From contig JACOSV010000032.1 of NCBI GenBank assembly GCA_016178725.1, forward strand, positions 38,119 to 102,118: DNA of 64,000 nucleotides. The letters run 5' to 3'. This document shows positions 36,556 to 45,019 of the stretch, piece after piece (the first letter of the stretch is position 1; each line of letters starts with the position of its first letter). Both the position numbers and the translations under genes were made by a program. Origin of the DNA: Candidatus Eiseniibacteriota bacterium. GTDB taxonomy: Bacteria; Eisenbacteria; RBG-16-71-46. The notes beneath the pieces were generated by a model. It was given only the letters and a program-made list of their open reading frames with translations, had not been told where the DNA came from and did not search any database.

Positions 36556-37809
36556 TCAGAACGGGTACGTCGCCGTGACCTTGGGGAACAACGCGCTGCC
36601 CGTATTCTGGCCGCTGATGAACCAGGGGCCGACGTGCGGGAAGTCGTCGTTCAGAACCGCATCCACCTGCAGCGGGCCGAACTTGGTGCCCACGCCCAGG
36701 TTCATCGCGAAGTCCGAACCCTTGAACACGACCTTGGTCGGCGCCGCGTTGTCCTTGAGCTCGATCCGGCTGTTCGCGGAGTTCCGAGCGCCGAAGCGCA
36801 GGGTCAGCCACGAATTCACGTGGGTCTCGAGGGCCGCGAACACCTGCGGCATCAGCGTCTCGGTGATCTCCTGTGCCACGTTGTTCTGCTCGAGCTTGTT
36901 CTGGGCGAAGTTGACGCCGAGGACGAACAGGTCGTTCGAGCCCAGCGTCCAGTTGCCGGCCGCACCCAGCTGCCAGCCCTTCAGGTCGCTCGAAACCGTG
37001 GCCCCCGGCGTGGTCTTGATGCCGAGGTCGTAGGAGTACCACTTGAACACCGGGATGATCATCACGTTCGAGGTCCACTGCCACATCGTCCGGGCCGCCA
37101 GCTGATAGGCGGTCGGGTGATCCTCGGAGACCGTGGTGCCGCCCGGCGTGCCGGCGCTGTCCGACTCGGTGAACGTGCGGCTCTCGTACTTGAAGCTGAC
37201 TTCAGCGTTCGACGTCGGGCTCATCTCGAACCCGAGGCCGGCGCCGAATCCGAAAACGTTCCGGGCGCGGTTCAGAGCCGCCGGGCCGATCGCGTCACCC
37301 TCGATCTTCTCGAGCGAGGTCGGGCCGAGGAGCGTGAAGAGGTCGCCCTCGAGGCTGGTGAACGCACGGTCCACACGCACACCGAAGCTCGTCGTGCCGA
37401 ACTTCTTGCCCCACATCAGGTCGAACGAGCTGTGGGTGTTGGTGTTCGGGTCCGCACCGAGCAATCCGGGCGCCGGGTTGGCAGCACCCGTGCCCTGGCC
37501 GATCTGGGGCCTCTGCTCGTGCAGGTGCACGGCCCACGTCCCCATCTTGCCGTCCCAGAGCGTACCGATCACCGCGCCGACGGCGCGGTCGCGGGTCGCG
37601 AACGAGTTCGTGTTACCCAGCTCGCCGTACACCAGGTTGCCGACGTTGGCGACCTGTGAGGTGTACGTGAACATGCCGGAAACATCCTTAAGGAAATCGC
37701 CCTGCAGGGCCATTCCCTCGACGCGCGACGTCTGCGCCAGGGCAACGGCCGGGAGCGCCAGCAACAGCGCGCCGAGGACGAGAATGGTCATCATGCGACG
37801 ATTCATCAT
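36556..37809 (-). CDS. Outer-membrane porin-like beta-barrel protein
   Basis: A 417-residue exported protein. The signal peptide is MMTILVLGALLLALPAVALAQ. The mature part is made of strand-like segments with tight turns (FGFGAGLGFEMSPTSNAEVSF, TMWQWTSNVMIIPVFKWYSYD, NWTLGSNDLFVLGVNFAQNK) and ends LFPKVTATYPF, a C-terminal aromatic typical of Omp insertion signals. I cannot assign a substrate or named family. ATG 37809 is chosen: AGGAGG (37819-37824) lies nine bases upstream. It has an unusually long structured 5' leader (about 217 bases) from a consensus promoter and its own terminator, so it is a single-gene, probably highly expressed unit. Confidence 0.8.
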   Translation of the reverse strand: MMNRRMMTILVLGALLLALPAVALAQTSRVEGMALQGDFLKDVSGMFTYTSQVANVGNLVYGELGNTNSFATRDRAVGAVIGTLWDGKMGTWAVHLHEQRPQIGQGTGAANPAPGLLGADPNTNTHSSFDLMWGKKFGTTSFGVRVDRAFTSLEGDLFTLLGPTSLEKIEGDAIGPAALNRARNVFGFGAGLGFEMSPTSNAEVSFKYESRTFTESDSAGTPGGTTVSEDHPTAYQLAARTMWQWTSNVMIIPVFKWYSYDLGIKTTPGATVSSDLKGWQLGAAGNWTLGSNDLFVLGVNFAQNKLEQNNVAQEITETLMPQVFAALETHVNSWLTLRFGARNSANSRIELKDNAAPTKVVFKGSDFAMNLGVGTKFGPLQVDAVLNDDFPHVGPWFISGQNTGSALFPKVTATYPF

Positions 37810-38026
37810 GAGCAACTGCCTCCTGTAGATGGGAGAGCTTCGAAGCCACGGTGCAGAATCAAGCCGACGTACGTGGCCTGCGGACTACAACGCGGTGTCT
37901 TTCTCGCCCCACCTCCTTTCGTCGGTTTTCTGGACCGATTTCGGACACATGACAAAGGCTCCATCACGTCCTTGGGATGGAGCACGCAAGAAGAACCAGG
38001 ATCTGACACGTCCTGGCAAACGCCCG
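37810..38026 (-). other. Long structured 5' leader of the porin-like gene
   Basis: About 217 bases lie between the predicted transcript start and the ATG. On the minus strand they hold hairpins CCAGGA...TCCTGG, GCTCCATC...GATGGAGC (8 bp) and TCGGT...ACCGA. The first two both contain GGACGTG. A perfect Shine-Dalgarno-like AAGGAGGTG sits in mid-leader without a good nearby start codon. This could be a regulatory RNA element, stability structure or unknown riboswitch-like leader. Confidence 0.45.
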
Positions 38027-38032
38027 AGCCGC

Positions 38033-38062
38033 AGGGTAGAGATCAGGCCGAAAGCCTGTCAA
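38033..38062 (-). promoter_or_regulatory. Consensus promoter of the porin-like gene
   Basis: On the minus strand a perfect TTGACA (38057-38062) and TACCCT (38033-38038) are 18 bases apart. It is the best -35 match in the window. Confidence 0.75.
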
Positions 38063-38071
38063 CAGGAATAT

Positions 38072-38089
38072 GACCGGCAGAAGCCGGTC
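38072..38089 (-). terminator. Weak terminator hairpin after the NlpC/P60 gene
   Basis: A 7-bp stem GACCGGC / GCCGGTC with a 4-base loop lies just downstream of the NlpC/P60 stop codon, followed on the minus strand by ATATTCCTGTT. The U-tract is poor. Confidence 0.5.
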
Positions 38090-38095
38090 GTTCAG

Positions 38096-38914
38096 TCATG
38101 CAAAACTCGATGTTCTGGACGGCCGGCGAACGCCGCGGAACTGCCTACCTAGTGCGCTGTCGTACAACGGATTACCTCGCTCGATGCTGTTGACCCTGAC
38201 CTGGCCGCGGGCGTGGGCATAGTAGCCGCCGCCCAGCCCAAGGCCGACGTGCCCGGCCGGCCGGGATTGCGGTCCAAAGAAAAGCAGGTCCCCGGCTCGC
38301 GCCCCGCCCGACGGCTCCACCGGCCGCGATCGGCGCTCCTGATCGGCGGCATCGCGTGGGATCGCGATCCCCTGCTCGGCAAGGATCAGCTGCGTGAACC
38401 CGGAGCAATCCATGCCCAGCGGCGTCCGGCCGCCCCAGAGGTAGGGAACGCCGAGCAGGTTCCGCACGCGCCCCGCCAGGTCGCCGCGCGCGGGCCGGAC
38501 GAACGCTGAGGCCGCGACCCACGCCGCGCGTCCGTCGGGCAGGCCGATGCGGCGGTAACGACCGCGCCGGCCGAGCGGCACGACGCATGCCCGCCAGACG
38601 AGCGGCGTCACGAGTGCCCCCGTCCCCGGCCCCTCGCGCGCCTCGGCGTAGAGCGCTGTGACCCGTGCCCTCGCCCGCCTGCGCCAGGCGGCGGCGCGGG
38701 CCGGCCCGACCTCGACGAGTCCCCAGCTCCGTGCCCAGCCGACGTACCCGTCGGCCTCGTTCCGCACCCGGCACCAGGCGTCCCGGCCGCGGCGGGCGAT
38801 GATGCGCACGACCTCGCCGAGCAGGAGCTGGGTTCCGAGCTCGCTCCGGTGGTCGGGACGCAGGCGCAGATCGAGTGCCGCGATCGCTACGATGCCGTGG
38901 CGGGTGGCCGTCAC
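38096..38914 (-). CDS. NlpC/P60 cell-wall peptidase with SH3b domains
   Basis: A 272-residue peptidoglycan endopeptidase-type protein. The N-terminal half has SH3b-like repeats (ALDLRLRPDHRSELGTQLLLGE, WCRVRNEADGYVGW). The C-terminal NlpC/P60 domain has YLWGGRTPLGMDCSGF with the catalytic Cys, then GDLLFFGPQSRPAGHVGLGLGGG with the catalytic His. No signal peptide is visible after GTG 38914, so export would need another route; it may instead be cytosolic, as in some recycling dipeptidyl peptidases of the YkfC type, which it resembles. GTGA overlaps the stop of the GWxTD gene, so the two are co-translated. Confidence 0.88.
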   Translation of the reverse strand: MTATRHGIVAIAALDLRLRPDHRSELGTQLLLGEVVRIIARRGRDAWCRVRNEADGYVGWARSWGLVEVGPARAAAWRRRARARVTALYAEAREGPGTGALVTPLVWRACVVPLGRRGRYRRIGLPDGRAAWVAASAFVRPARGDLAGRVRNLLGVPYLWGGRTPLGMDCSGFTQLILAEQGIAIPRDAADQERRSRPVEPSGGARAGDLLFFGPQSRPAGHVGLGLGGGYYAHARGQVRVNSIERGNPLYDSALGRQFRGVRRPSRTSSFA

Positions 38915-40185
38915 TCGAGGCCCGGCGTCTGGAGCAGGAAGCGGCCGAAACCCTCGCGGTCCGCGAAGACGATGCGGCGGTAGGGCTGGTTGTAATACCA
39001 GATCTCGAGCTGCGGCTCGGTGCTCGAAGCCGGTCGGGACTCGATCTGGTCCGGTGGTCCGAACTTGATGTAGATCCGCCCCATGTCGGACCGCCAGCCG
39101 GGGCCGAAGCCCTGGAAGTGGTGCTCGGCGTAGCGCAGCCGGCGGAAGAACTCGATCTCGGCCTCGTTGCGCGGCGTCTCGGGCGTGGGGTCGCGGCGGC
39201 GCCAGAACTCCTCCCACGCCTGCGCCTGTTGCTCGGGCGGCATCGAGTGCAACCAGTCCATCTCTTCGGGCGTGGCGATGTAGGCCAGCGCCTCGAGGAT
39301 GCGCTCGAACTCCTTGCCGCGCGGCGGGCCGCTCTCGTCCACTTCGAACGAGCGCTCCACGCGCCAGTGCGAGCGCCCCTCGACCAGCTCGACCTCGAAC
39401 GTGTACGCGCCGAGGAAGAGATCGCCGCGCGTCGGGCGAATCAGCAGGGAATCTCCCGAGGAGGCGACGGTCGCCTCCTGACTGCCGGTCAGGAGCATCT
39501 GGCCGTCCTCGTCGCGCACGTGGTACTGCAGCGTATAATGGCGCGGCCACGTCCCGGCGCGGCGGTCGAACAGCGCCGCCCGCGCCGCGACCCGCACCAC
39601 ATCGGTCCCGAATCGCCGGGTCGGCACGGGCTCGAACCGTCCGGTCGAGTCGGCGAGCCCCAGCTCGAGATCGGCGAACCCGACCGGGACGCGCGAATAG
39701 TCCGGAACCTCGATCTTCTCGGTCGCGATCGACTCCTGCCCCGAGTTGAGATCGCGCGCCGTGATCCGCGCGTGGTACGAGCCGGGCGGCACGGCGATCG
39801 TGCGCTTCTCGAGGAACACGGCGTTGGGCCGGCGCGAGGCGCGGTAATCGGCCACCACGGCGCGCCGCTCCCACGCATCGCCCGGGACCTCGGTCTTCCC
39901 CCGCGCCTCGAAGACGACGGTGAACTCGACGCCGGCCGCCAGCCGCGGCTGGTGCGGATCGAGCAGGATCCACTCGAGCTCCGAATAGGGCAGCGTGATC
40001 GAGACCGAGAGCGCCGGATGCTGCCCGTGGTCGAGGGAGATGGCGACGTCGGCCGAAAAGAACGGGGGCCGCTCGCTGTGGAGCGGAGGCAGATCCAGCG
40101 CCCGGGCCGGGCCGACCGCGATCACCGGCACGGTGCACGAGGCCGCAAGGATGATGGCGGGAAGCCAGTGCCGGTGTTGCACCAC
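38911..40185 (-). CDS. GWxTD domain-containing exported protein
   Basis: About 424 residues. The C-terminal region has the GWxTD-type signature in degenerate form (FGPGWRSDMGRIYIKFGPPDQIES, with Ser in place of Thr) followed by LEIWYYNQPYRRIVFADREGFG, found in Acidobacteria and FCB phyla; its function is unknown. The middle is beta-rich. With the GTG at 40185 the protein begins with a good signal peptide (WLPAIILAASCTVPVIAVGPARA); the ATG at 40227 would add 14 residues but lies upstream of the predicted promoter at 40193-40221. Initiation at 40185 would be nearly leaderless. The stop overlaps the NlpC/P60 start. Confidence 0.8.
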   Translation of the reverse strand: MVQHRHWLPAIILAASCTVPVIAVGPARALDLPPLHSERPPFFSADVAISLDHGQHPALSVSITLPYSELEWILLDPHQPRLAAGVEFTVVFEARGKTEVPGDAWERRAVVADYRASRRPNAVFLEKRTIAVPPGSYHARITARDLNSGQESIATEKIEVPDYSRVPVGFADLELGLADSTGRFEPVPTRRFGTDVVRVAARAALFDRRAGTWPRHYTLQYHVRDEDGQMLLTGSQEATVASSGDSLLIRPTRGDLFLGAYTFEVELVEGRSHWRVERSFEVDESGPPRGKEFERILEALAYIATPEEMDWLHSMPPEQQAQAWEEFWRRRDPTPETPRNEAEIEFFRRLRYAEHHFQGFGPGWRSDMGRIYIKFGPPDQIESRPASSTEPQLEIWYYNQPYRRIVFADREGFGRFLLQTPGLE

Positions 40186-40192
40186 GGGCGCG

Positions 40193-40221
40193 ACGCTAGC
40201 ACACCGGTGCAGCGAGCGTAA
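40193..40221 (-). promoter_or_regulatory. Probable promoter of the GWxTD-NlpC operon with TAGCGT -10
   Basis: On the minus strand TTACGC (40216-40221), a 17-base spacer and TGCTAGCGT with -10 at 40193-40198, an extended -10 arrangement. The transcript would start near 40186, almost on the GTG. Confidence 0.5.
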
Positions 40222-40289
40222 GCGCATGGCACGACACGAGGCGACGCGGCGGATCGGCCCGGAGCGGCGGCCCGGCACGGAACTAGCTC

Positions 40290-40319
40290 TTGACCGGGCA
40301 TCGGCCCGGCTTCGATAGT
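40290..40319 (+). promoter_or_regulatory. Promoter of the M6 peptidase gene
   Basis: TTGACC at 40290-40295 and GATAGT at 40314-40319, 18 bases apart. The short leader contains a 7-bp hairpin GGTGGGT / ACCCACC (40323-40343) before the GTG start. Confidence 0.6.
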
Positions 40320-40358
40320 GGAGGTGGGTGGCCTTCACCCACCGGGTACTGGAGTCCT

Positions 40359-43208
40359 GTGCACAACGCTTCCCGCGTCCCGCCGCTCCGCGCGCTGCTC
40401 GCGCTCGGCGGCCTGCTGGTGTCGGCGACGCCGGCGCTCGCGACCATGCCTCCCTATCGCGGAGCCATGCCGCCCGCGCTCGCGCAGGCGTTCGCGGACG
40501 GCATGTTCCGCATCCGCGGCAACCCCGACGGCCTGCACACCAGCACCGTGCAGACGGTATGGAACATCCCGGTCATCCTCGCCGGGTTCGCCGATCAGCC
40601 GATCAGCAGCACGATCTACGGCGGTCGCACGCCGCAGGAGTTCTTCTCCACGACGCTGTTCGACACGACCGGCTCGACCGCGACCGGATCGGTGTTCGAC
40701 TACTACCGCTGGGTCTCGGCGAACCGCATCCGCGTCGTCGGCAAGGTGGTCGCCACCGTCCAGCTGCCGCAGACCAAGGCCTACTACGCCCGCGAGAACT
40801 GGGGCCTGCCGTCGGGACCGACCGATCAGAGCATCTACGGCTTCGTGAGCGCGGCGCTCTCGAACGCCGACAATCAGGTCGACTGGACCCAGTTCGACCT
40901 CAACCACGACGGCTACGTCGACATGGTGTGGGTGATCCACTCCGGACTGCCCGGCGAGAACACGGTCGCGACCGACAACGATCTCTGGTCCTCGACGTGG
41001 CGGTTGAGCGACTGGACCGGCGGCAACTTCTACGAAACGCATTCCACCGTGCCCGGCGCGCCCACGGTCAAGATCAAGGTCGACCGGTTCAGCGTCGTGC
41101 CGGAGTTCTCGGGCCTGCGCGTCCTTCCGCAGAAGCCGTGCGAGATCGGCGTCTTCGCCCACGAGTTCGGCCACGCGCTCGGCCTGCCCGACCTCTACGA
41201 CACGAGCATCTTCGGCGGCGCGCGCAACCTCGGCCCGGGCAACTGGAATCTCATGGCCTACGGCGCCTATGGCGCCAACGACACGACGCCCGAATACCCT
41301 GCGCACCTCGGCGCGTGGTCGATGCTCTACCTCGGCTGGGCGCAGTCGTACCGGCCGACCGAGGACACCCTGCTCACGCAGGGTCCGATCGAGACCGGCT
41401 CGCCGGTGACCGAGCTCTGGTTCCAGGGCGAGTCGAACCCCGAGCACTTCCTGATCGAGAACCGCCAGCGGATCGGATTCGACCGCAATCTCGTCAAGGA
41501 GGGGTTGATCCTCTATCACGTGGACGACTCGGTGATCGGCTTCGGGCTGCCCGGGAACCGCATCAACGCCGGCGCGAATCCCGGGCTCCGGATCGTCGAG
41601 GCCGACGGCCAGTACGACATGGTCGCCGGGCGCAATCGCGGCGACGTCCACGATCCGTTCCCCGGCTCCTACGGACGCACCGACATCGACGATGACACCG
41701 ATCCCAGCACGCGCACGTTCCGCGACGCAGTGACGCAGACGGCGCTGCACCAGATCGCGTTCTCCGGAACGACCGCGCACTATCGGGTGCAGGTGCGCGC
41801 CCAGGGCTGGCAACCGCAGCTGATCGCTTCGCCGGGTGGATTCGACGGGCCGCTGCCCTCGAGCCCCGCCAACCGCGCGGTGCAGCTCGCCGACGGCTCG
41901 CCGGTCACGGTCACGAGCGAGATGGTGGCCGGCCGCGCTCAGATCATGCTGCGCTCGCGGCCGCGTTACGGGGCGTGGGGGACACCGCTCCAGGTTTCGA
42001 GCAGCGCCGGGTCCGCGACCGAGCCGACGATCGCGACCCTGCCCGGCGGCAACGACGTGGTCGTGGCCTGGGCGGATTCGCGCCTCGGCGCGAGCCAGAT
42101 CTACTACCGCTCGCGGCTCGGCGGTGCGTGGACGGCCGAGCGCCGGATCACGAGCCTCGTCGGCGACTCGCGCTCGCCGAGCATCGGCGTGGATCCCTCG
42201 GGGCGCGTCCACCTCGCGTGGCTCTACACCGCCGGCGCGACGCCGCAGGTTCTCTTCATGAGCTTCGGCTACTTCTCGCCCTTCGGCACGCCGATCACGG
42301 TCACCGATCCCACCGCGTATCCCGACGCGCCGGTGGTGGCCGTCGGACCCGACGGCGGCTCGTACGTATTGTGGCCCGATCGCGCCGTGGACCCCGCGAC
42401 GATCTGGTTCGCGCGCTACCTGCCCGACAGCGGCATGAGCAAGCGCAACCTGATCGCGAAGAACAGCGACCCCGAGCCGGCGGTGGACGCGCTCGTCGAC
42501 CCCGCCGGGAACCTGCACGTCGTCTTCCAGGTGAGCGGCGCCAGCGTCAACCAGATCCACTATCAGCGCCGCACGCCCGACGGCCGGATTCCGGTGCCGT
42601 TCGACACGACGATCGTCTCGCGCAGCGACGCGATCCAGAATCCCATGGTGCGCGCCGATCCGCTCGGCAACCTCCACCTCGCGTTCACCAACAACAACGC
42701 CGGCGTGCAGCAGGTGCGCTACAAGCACTACGTGACCGGACGCGGCTGGGACTTCGGCGCCACCGAGGTCACGCGCGTGAGCGACGGTCCGTGGATCCGG
42801 CCCACGCTGCTGCCGCAGGGCCCGACCGACGTCTCGATCCTCTCCTACGGATTCCCGGGTGGGCGCACCTCGCTCGCCGAGAACCGCCGCACGGAGCCGA
42901 CGAACGCGGTCGCCGTGCACGATGTGCCGCGCACGGGGCCGCCGGTCCTCGAGCTCGGGCCCAATCCGCTGCGCGCCGGGACGGCGCTCGCGCTGCGCTG
43001 GCCCCCGGGCCCTGTGCCCGGACGCGACGCGATCGAGTTCTACGACGTGAGCGGACGCCGGATCGCCGCCGTGCCGCTCGTCGCGGGCGCCCGCGGCAGC
43101 GAGGCCCAGCTGCCGGGCTCGGTCACCGCGGCGTGGAGGAGCGGCGTCTACTTCGCGCGGGTCCGAAACGACGCCGCGCCCGCGACCCGGCTCGTGGTCC
43201 TGCGCTAG
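40359..43208 (+). CDS. M6 family secreted metalloprotease with C-terminal beta domains
   Basis: A 949-residue exported zinc peptidase. Signal peptide (LRALLALGGLLVSATPALA); M6 (immune inhibitor A-like) catalytic domain with the zinc motif HEFGHALGLPDLYD (H268) and the following GPGNWNLMAYGAYG. The middle (about 560-860) consists of repeated strands of a sialidase/propeller-like type (VVVAWADSRLGASQIYYRS, GRVHLAWLYTAG, GNLHVVFQVSG, GNLHLAFTNNNAG). The C-terminus (LELGPNPLRAG, IEFYDVSGRRIAAVPL, GVYFARV) is an FlgD-Ig/T9SS-like domain. GTG 40359 is chosen from the TGGAG just before it and the promoter at 40290. Confidence 0.9.
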   Translation: MHNASRVPPLRALLALGGLLVSATPALATMPPYRGAMPPALAQAFADGMFRIRGNPDGLHTSTVQTVWNIPVILAGFADQPISSTIYGGRTPQEFFSTTLFDTTGSTATGSVFDYYRWVSANRIRVVGKVVATVQLPQTKAYYARENWGLPSGPTDQSIYGFVSAALSNADNQVDWTQFDLNHDGYVDMVWVIHSGLPGENTVATDNDLWSSTWRLSDWTGGNFYETHSTVPGAPTVKIKVDRFSVVPEFSGLRVLPQKPCEIGVFAHEFGHALGLPDLYDTSIFGGARNLGPGNWNLMAYGAYGANDTTPEYPAHLGAWSMLYLGWAQSYRPTEDTLLTQGPIETGSPVTELWFQGESNPEHFLIENRQRIGFDRNLVKEGLILYHVDDSVIGFGLPGNRINAGANPGLRIVEADGQYDMVAGRNRGDVHDPFPGSYGRTDIDDDTDPSTRTFRDAVTQTALHQIAFSGTTAHYRVQVRAQGWQPQLIASPGGFDGPLPSSPANRAVQLADGSPVTVTSEMVAGRAQIMLRSRPRYGAWGTPLQVSSSAGSATEPTIATLPGGNDVVVAWADSRLGASQIYYRSRLGGAWTAERRITSLVGDSRSPSIGVDPSGRVHLAWLYTAGATPQVLFMSFGYFSPFGTPITVTDPTAYPDAPVVAVGPDGGSYVLWPDRAVDPATIWFARYLPDSGMSKRNLIAKNSDPEPAVDALVDPAGNLHVVFQVSGASVNQIHYQRRTPDGRIPVPFDTTIVSRSDAIQNPMVRADPLGNLHLAFTNNNAGVQQVRYKHYVTGRGWDFGATEVTRVSDGPWIRPTLLPQGPTDVSILSYGFPGGRTSLAENRRTEPTNAVAVHDVPRTGPPVLELGPNPLRAGTALALRWPPGPVPGRDAIEFYDVSGRRIAAVPLVAGARGSEAQLPGSVTAAWRSGVYFARVRNDAAPATRLVVLR

Positions 43209-43215
43209 GCTCCGT

Positions 43216-44349
43216 TTGAGGTTCCTCGCCGCCTCGATCCTCATTGCCGGACTGTTGCCGCTGGTACCCGGCGTCAACGAGCGCTGGGGCGGCAGCGGCA
43301 GCTGGATGTTCCCGGTCGGCGATCCGTATTCGATGGCCGCGCAGCGCGGCGTGCCCGAGTACCGCGTGATGCGCGGCGTCCAGGCGCGCGACGACAGCGC
43401 CGGCGCCCACGCCGGCGCCGATCTCGCGAACGGACGCAGCGGCGGCGTGGTGCGCGCGGCCGGCAACGGATTGGTGGTCGCCGTGGCCGGTCGCGGCTGG
43501 CATCACGGCTACGGGAGCCACGTCGTGCTCGCGCACCGCCTCGCCGACGGCGCGCTGGTCTACAGCGTGTATGCGCACCTCGCGCCCGCTTCCGTCGCGG
43601 TGCACGCGGGGCAGTTCGTCGCCGCTGGCGCGCGCATCGGCCGCGTCGGCATGACCGGCCGGGCGACGTCGCCGCACCTCCACTTCGAGGTGCGTCTCGC
43701 GGCCGATCCCGCGATGCGCTGGGAGAACACGCCGGTCGCGGACCCGGTCGCGTTCGTGCGCGAGCGGCTGCCCGAGTGCCGCGGCGATTCGTCGTCGGCG
43801 AAGCCCTACGTCGAATGGGCCGCGTGCGCGGCGCTCGTCGGCCGCGACGCGGCGCCGGCCCGCGGCGTCACGCGCGCCGCGTGGTGGCACGCGCTCGCGG
43901 GAGCGGCGCGCGGGGCGTTCGCGCCGCGCGCCGCCGACGCCGAGAGCCTGCGCGTGGCGCTGGTCACCGACCGGCTGCTGCCCGAGCGCGGCGACGGGTC
44001 GGCCACCGAGCCGCTCGCATGGAGCGAGCTCGCACGGGACCTCGAGCGCGCACGCGCGCGCGGCCTGCGCCTGCCGCCGAGCCCGATCGGCCGCGAGCGG
44101 CGGCGCGCCGATTGCCGGCACGAGCTCGGCATCGACTCGCCCGCCCGCGACGCCGGGCCGCTCTTCCGCGAGCGCCGCGGACAGCCCTCGGTCGGCGCGA
44201 TCTGCCTCGCGCTCGCCGACATCGCCGGCGATCCGCCGAGGCCGCGGGCGCCGCGCAAGCCGCACGCGCCGAAGTCGCCGAGGATCGCGGCGCCGAAGGC
44301 CGTGCCGCCGGACTCCGCCGCGTCGCGGATCGCACCGCCCAGTTCCTGA
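43216..44349 (+). CDS. M23 family metallopeptidase
   Basis: A 377-residue exported LytM-type peptidase. A hydrophobic N-terminus (FLAASILIAGLLPLVPG) looks like a signal. Zinc motif elements are H65-x3-D69 (HAGADL), H121 (YAHL) and H154-L-H156 (HLHFEV), so the enzyme appears active on peptidoglycan cross-links. The C-terminal 180 residues are Ala/Arg-rich with a possible helical segment and a Pro-rich tail, with no recognised domain. The start is TTG 43216, seven bases after the M6 peptidase stop, so the two are probably co-transcribed. Confidence 0.85.
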   Translation: MRFLAASILIAGLLPLVPGVNERWGGSGSWMFPVGDPYSMAAQRGVPEYRVMRGVQARDDSAGAHAGADLANGRSGGVVRAAGNGLVVAVAGRGWHHGYGSHVVLAHRLADGALVYSVYAHLAPASVAVHAGQFVAAGARIGRVGMTGRATSPHLHFEVRLAADPAMRWENTPVADPVAFVRERLPECRGDSSSAKPYVEWAACAALVGRDAAPARGVTRAAWWHALAGAARGAFAPRAADAESLRVALVTDRLLPERGDGSATEPLAWSELARDLERARARGLRLPPSPIGRERRRADCRHELGIDSPARDAGPLFRERRGQPSVGAICLALADIAGDPPRPRAPRKPHAPKSPRIAAPKAVPPDSAASRIAPPSS

Positions 44350-44583
44350 TCGCGGCGGTCCGAAAGTAGGCGTGACGCGGCCGCCGCGCGCCTGCGCCGC
44401 GACGCATTCTGCACGATCGCCGCCGCGCGTCGCGCCGTGCGCGCACGACGTGCGCGCGCGACGACCCACCGCGAAACCTCTCAAGTCCATGCGCTGCCGG
44501 GCCGATCCCCTGACAGGCGCCACCGCACGGCCGCACGGCCGCGCGTGGCACATGCGCTGCTATTCCCTTGGGAGCCTTGCGCC
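44350..44583 (+). other. Intergenic region before the pilin operon
   Basis: No gene is seen in these 234 GC-rich bases. They contain a sigma-28-like promoter at 44481-44508 and, before the pilin ATG, GGGAG as ribosome-binding site. There is no clear terminator for the M23 gene. Confidence 0.5.
44481..44508 (+). promoter_or_regulatory. FliA (sigma-28)-like promoter of the minor-pilin operon
   Basis: TCAAGTCC at 44481-44488 and GCCGATCC at 44501-44508 are 12 bases apart, close to the FliA pattern TCAAGTCC-N11/12-GCCGATA. It lies 76 bases upstream of the first pilin ATG. No sigma-70-type pair stands out in the interval. Confidence 0.5.
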
Positions 44584-45015
44584 ATGAAGCCTGTCCAAAC
44601 TGGATTCACGCTGGTCGAGCTGGCCATCACGCTTGTCGTGATGGGCCTGCTGTTCGCGTTCGCGATCCCGGCGTTCCAGAACATCTCGGCCAGCTATCAG
44701 CTCAAGGGAGCGACCCAGAACATCGCGGCCCAGCTTCGCATGGCGCGCGAGAAGGCGATCGCGACCGGCAGCGGGCAACCGATCCACTTCACGGCCAACT
44801 TCATGAACTGCGACTACCACATCCACTACCCCAGCGGCTTCGTGGTTCCGCTCGGCAAGCTGCCGCTCGGGATCACCTACTACTCGGTCGGGATCGTGCC
44901 GACCATGAACTCCGACGGCACCTGCAACACCTCGGGCTCGGTCGTGCTCCAGGACCGCCGCGGCAACCGCGACACCGTGTCGGTGAACGTCTCCGGCATG
45001 GTGCTCGCCAAGTAG
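44584..45015 (+). CDS. GspH/FimT-type pseudopilin
   Basis: A 143-residue type IV minor pilin. The prepilin peptidase site and N-methylation helix are QTG/FTLVELAITLVVMGLLFAFAI. It continues with the helix ATQNIAAQLRMAREKAI typical of FimT/GspH and a beta-rich globular part with two cysteine-containing strands. Initiation is at ATG 44584 with GGGAG upstream. It is first of four pilin-type genes in one operon and is probably part of the initiation complex at the tip of the pilus or a type II secretion-like pseudopilus. Confidence 0.88.
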   Translation: MKPVQTGFTLVELAITLVVMGLLFAFAIPAFQNISASYQLKGATQNIAAQLRMAREKAIATGSGQPIHFTANFMNCDYHIHYPSGFVVPLGKLPLGITYYSVGIVPTMNSDGTCNTSGSVVLQDRRGNRDTVSVNVSGMVLAK

Positions 45016-45019
45016 CGCC

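Noticed and set aside
44350..44583. A coding gene between the M23 peptidase and the pilin operon
   Set aside because: Frames here are short, Arg/Ala-rich and lack a plausible ribosome-binding site; the interval is better explained as promoter DNA.
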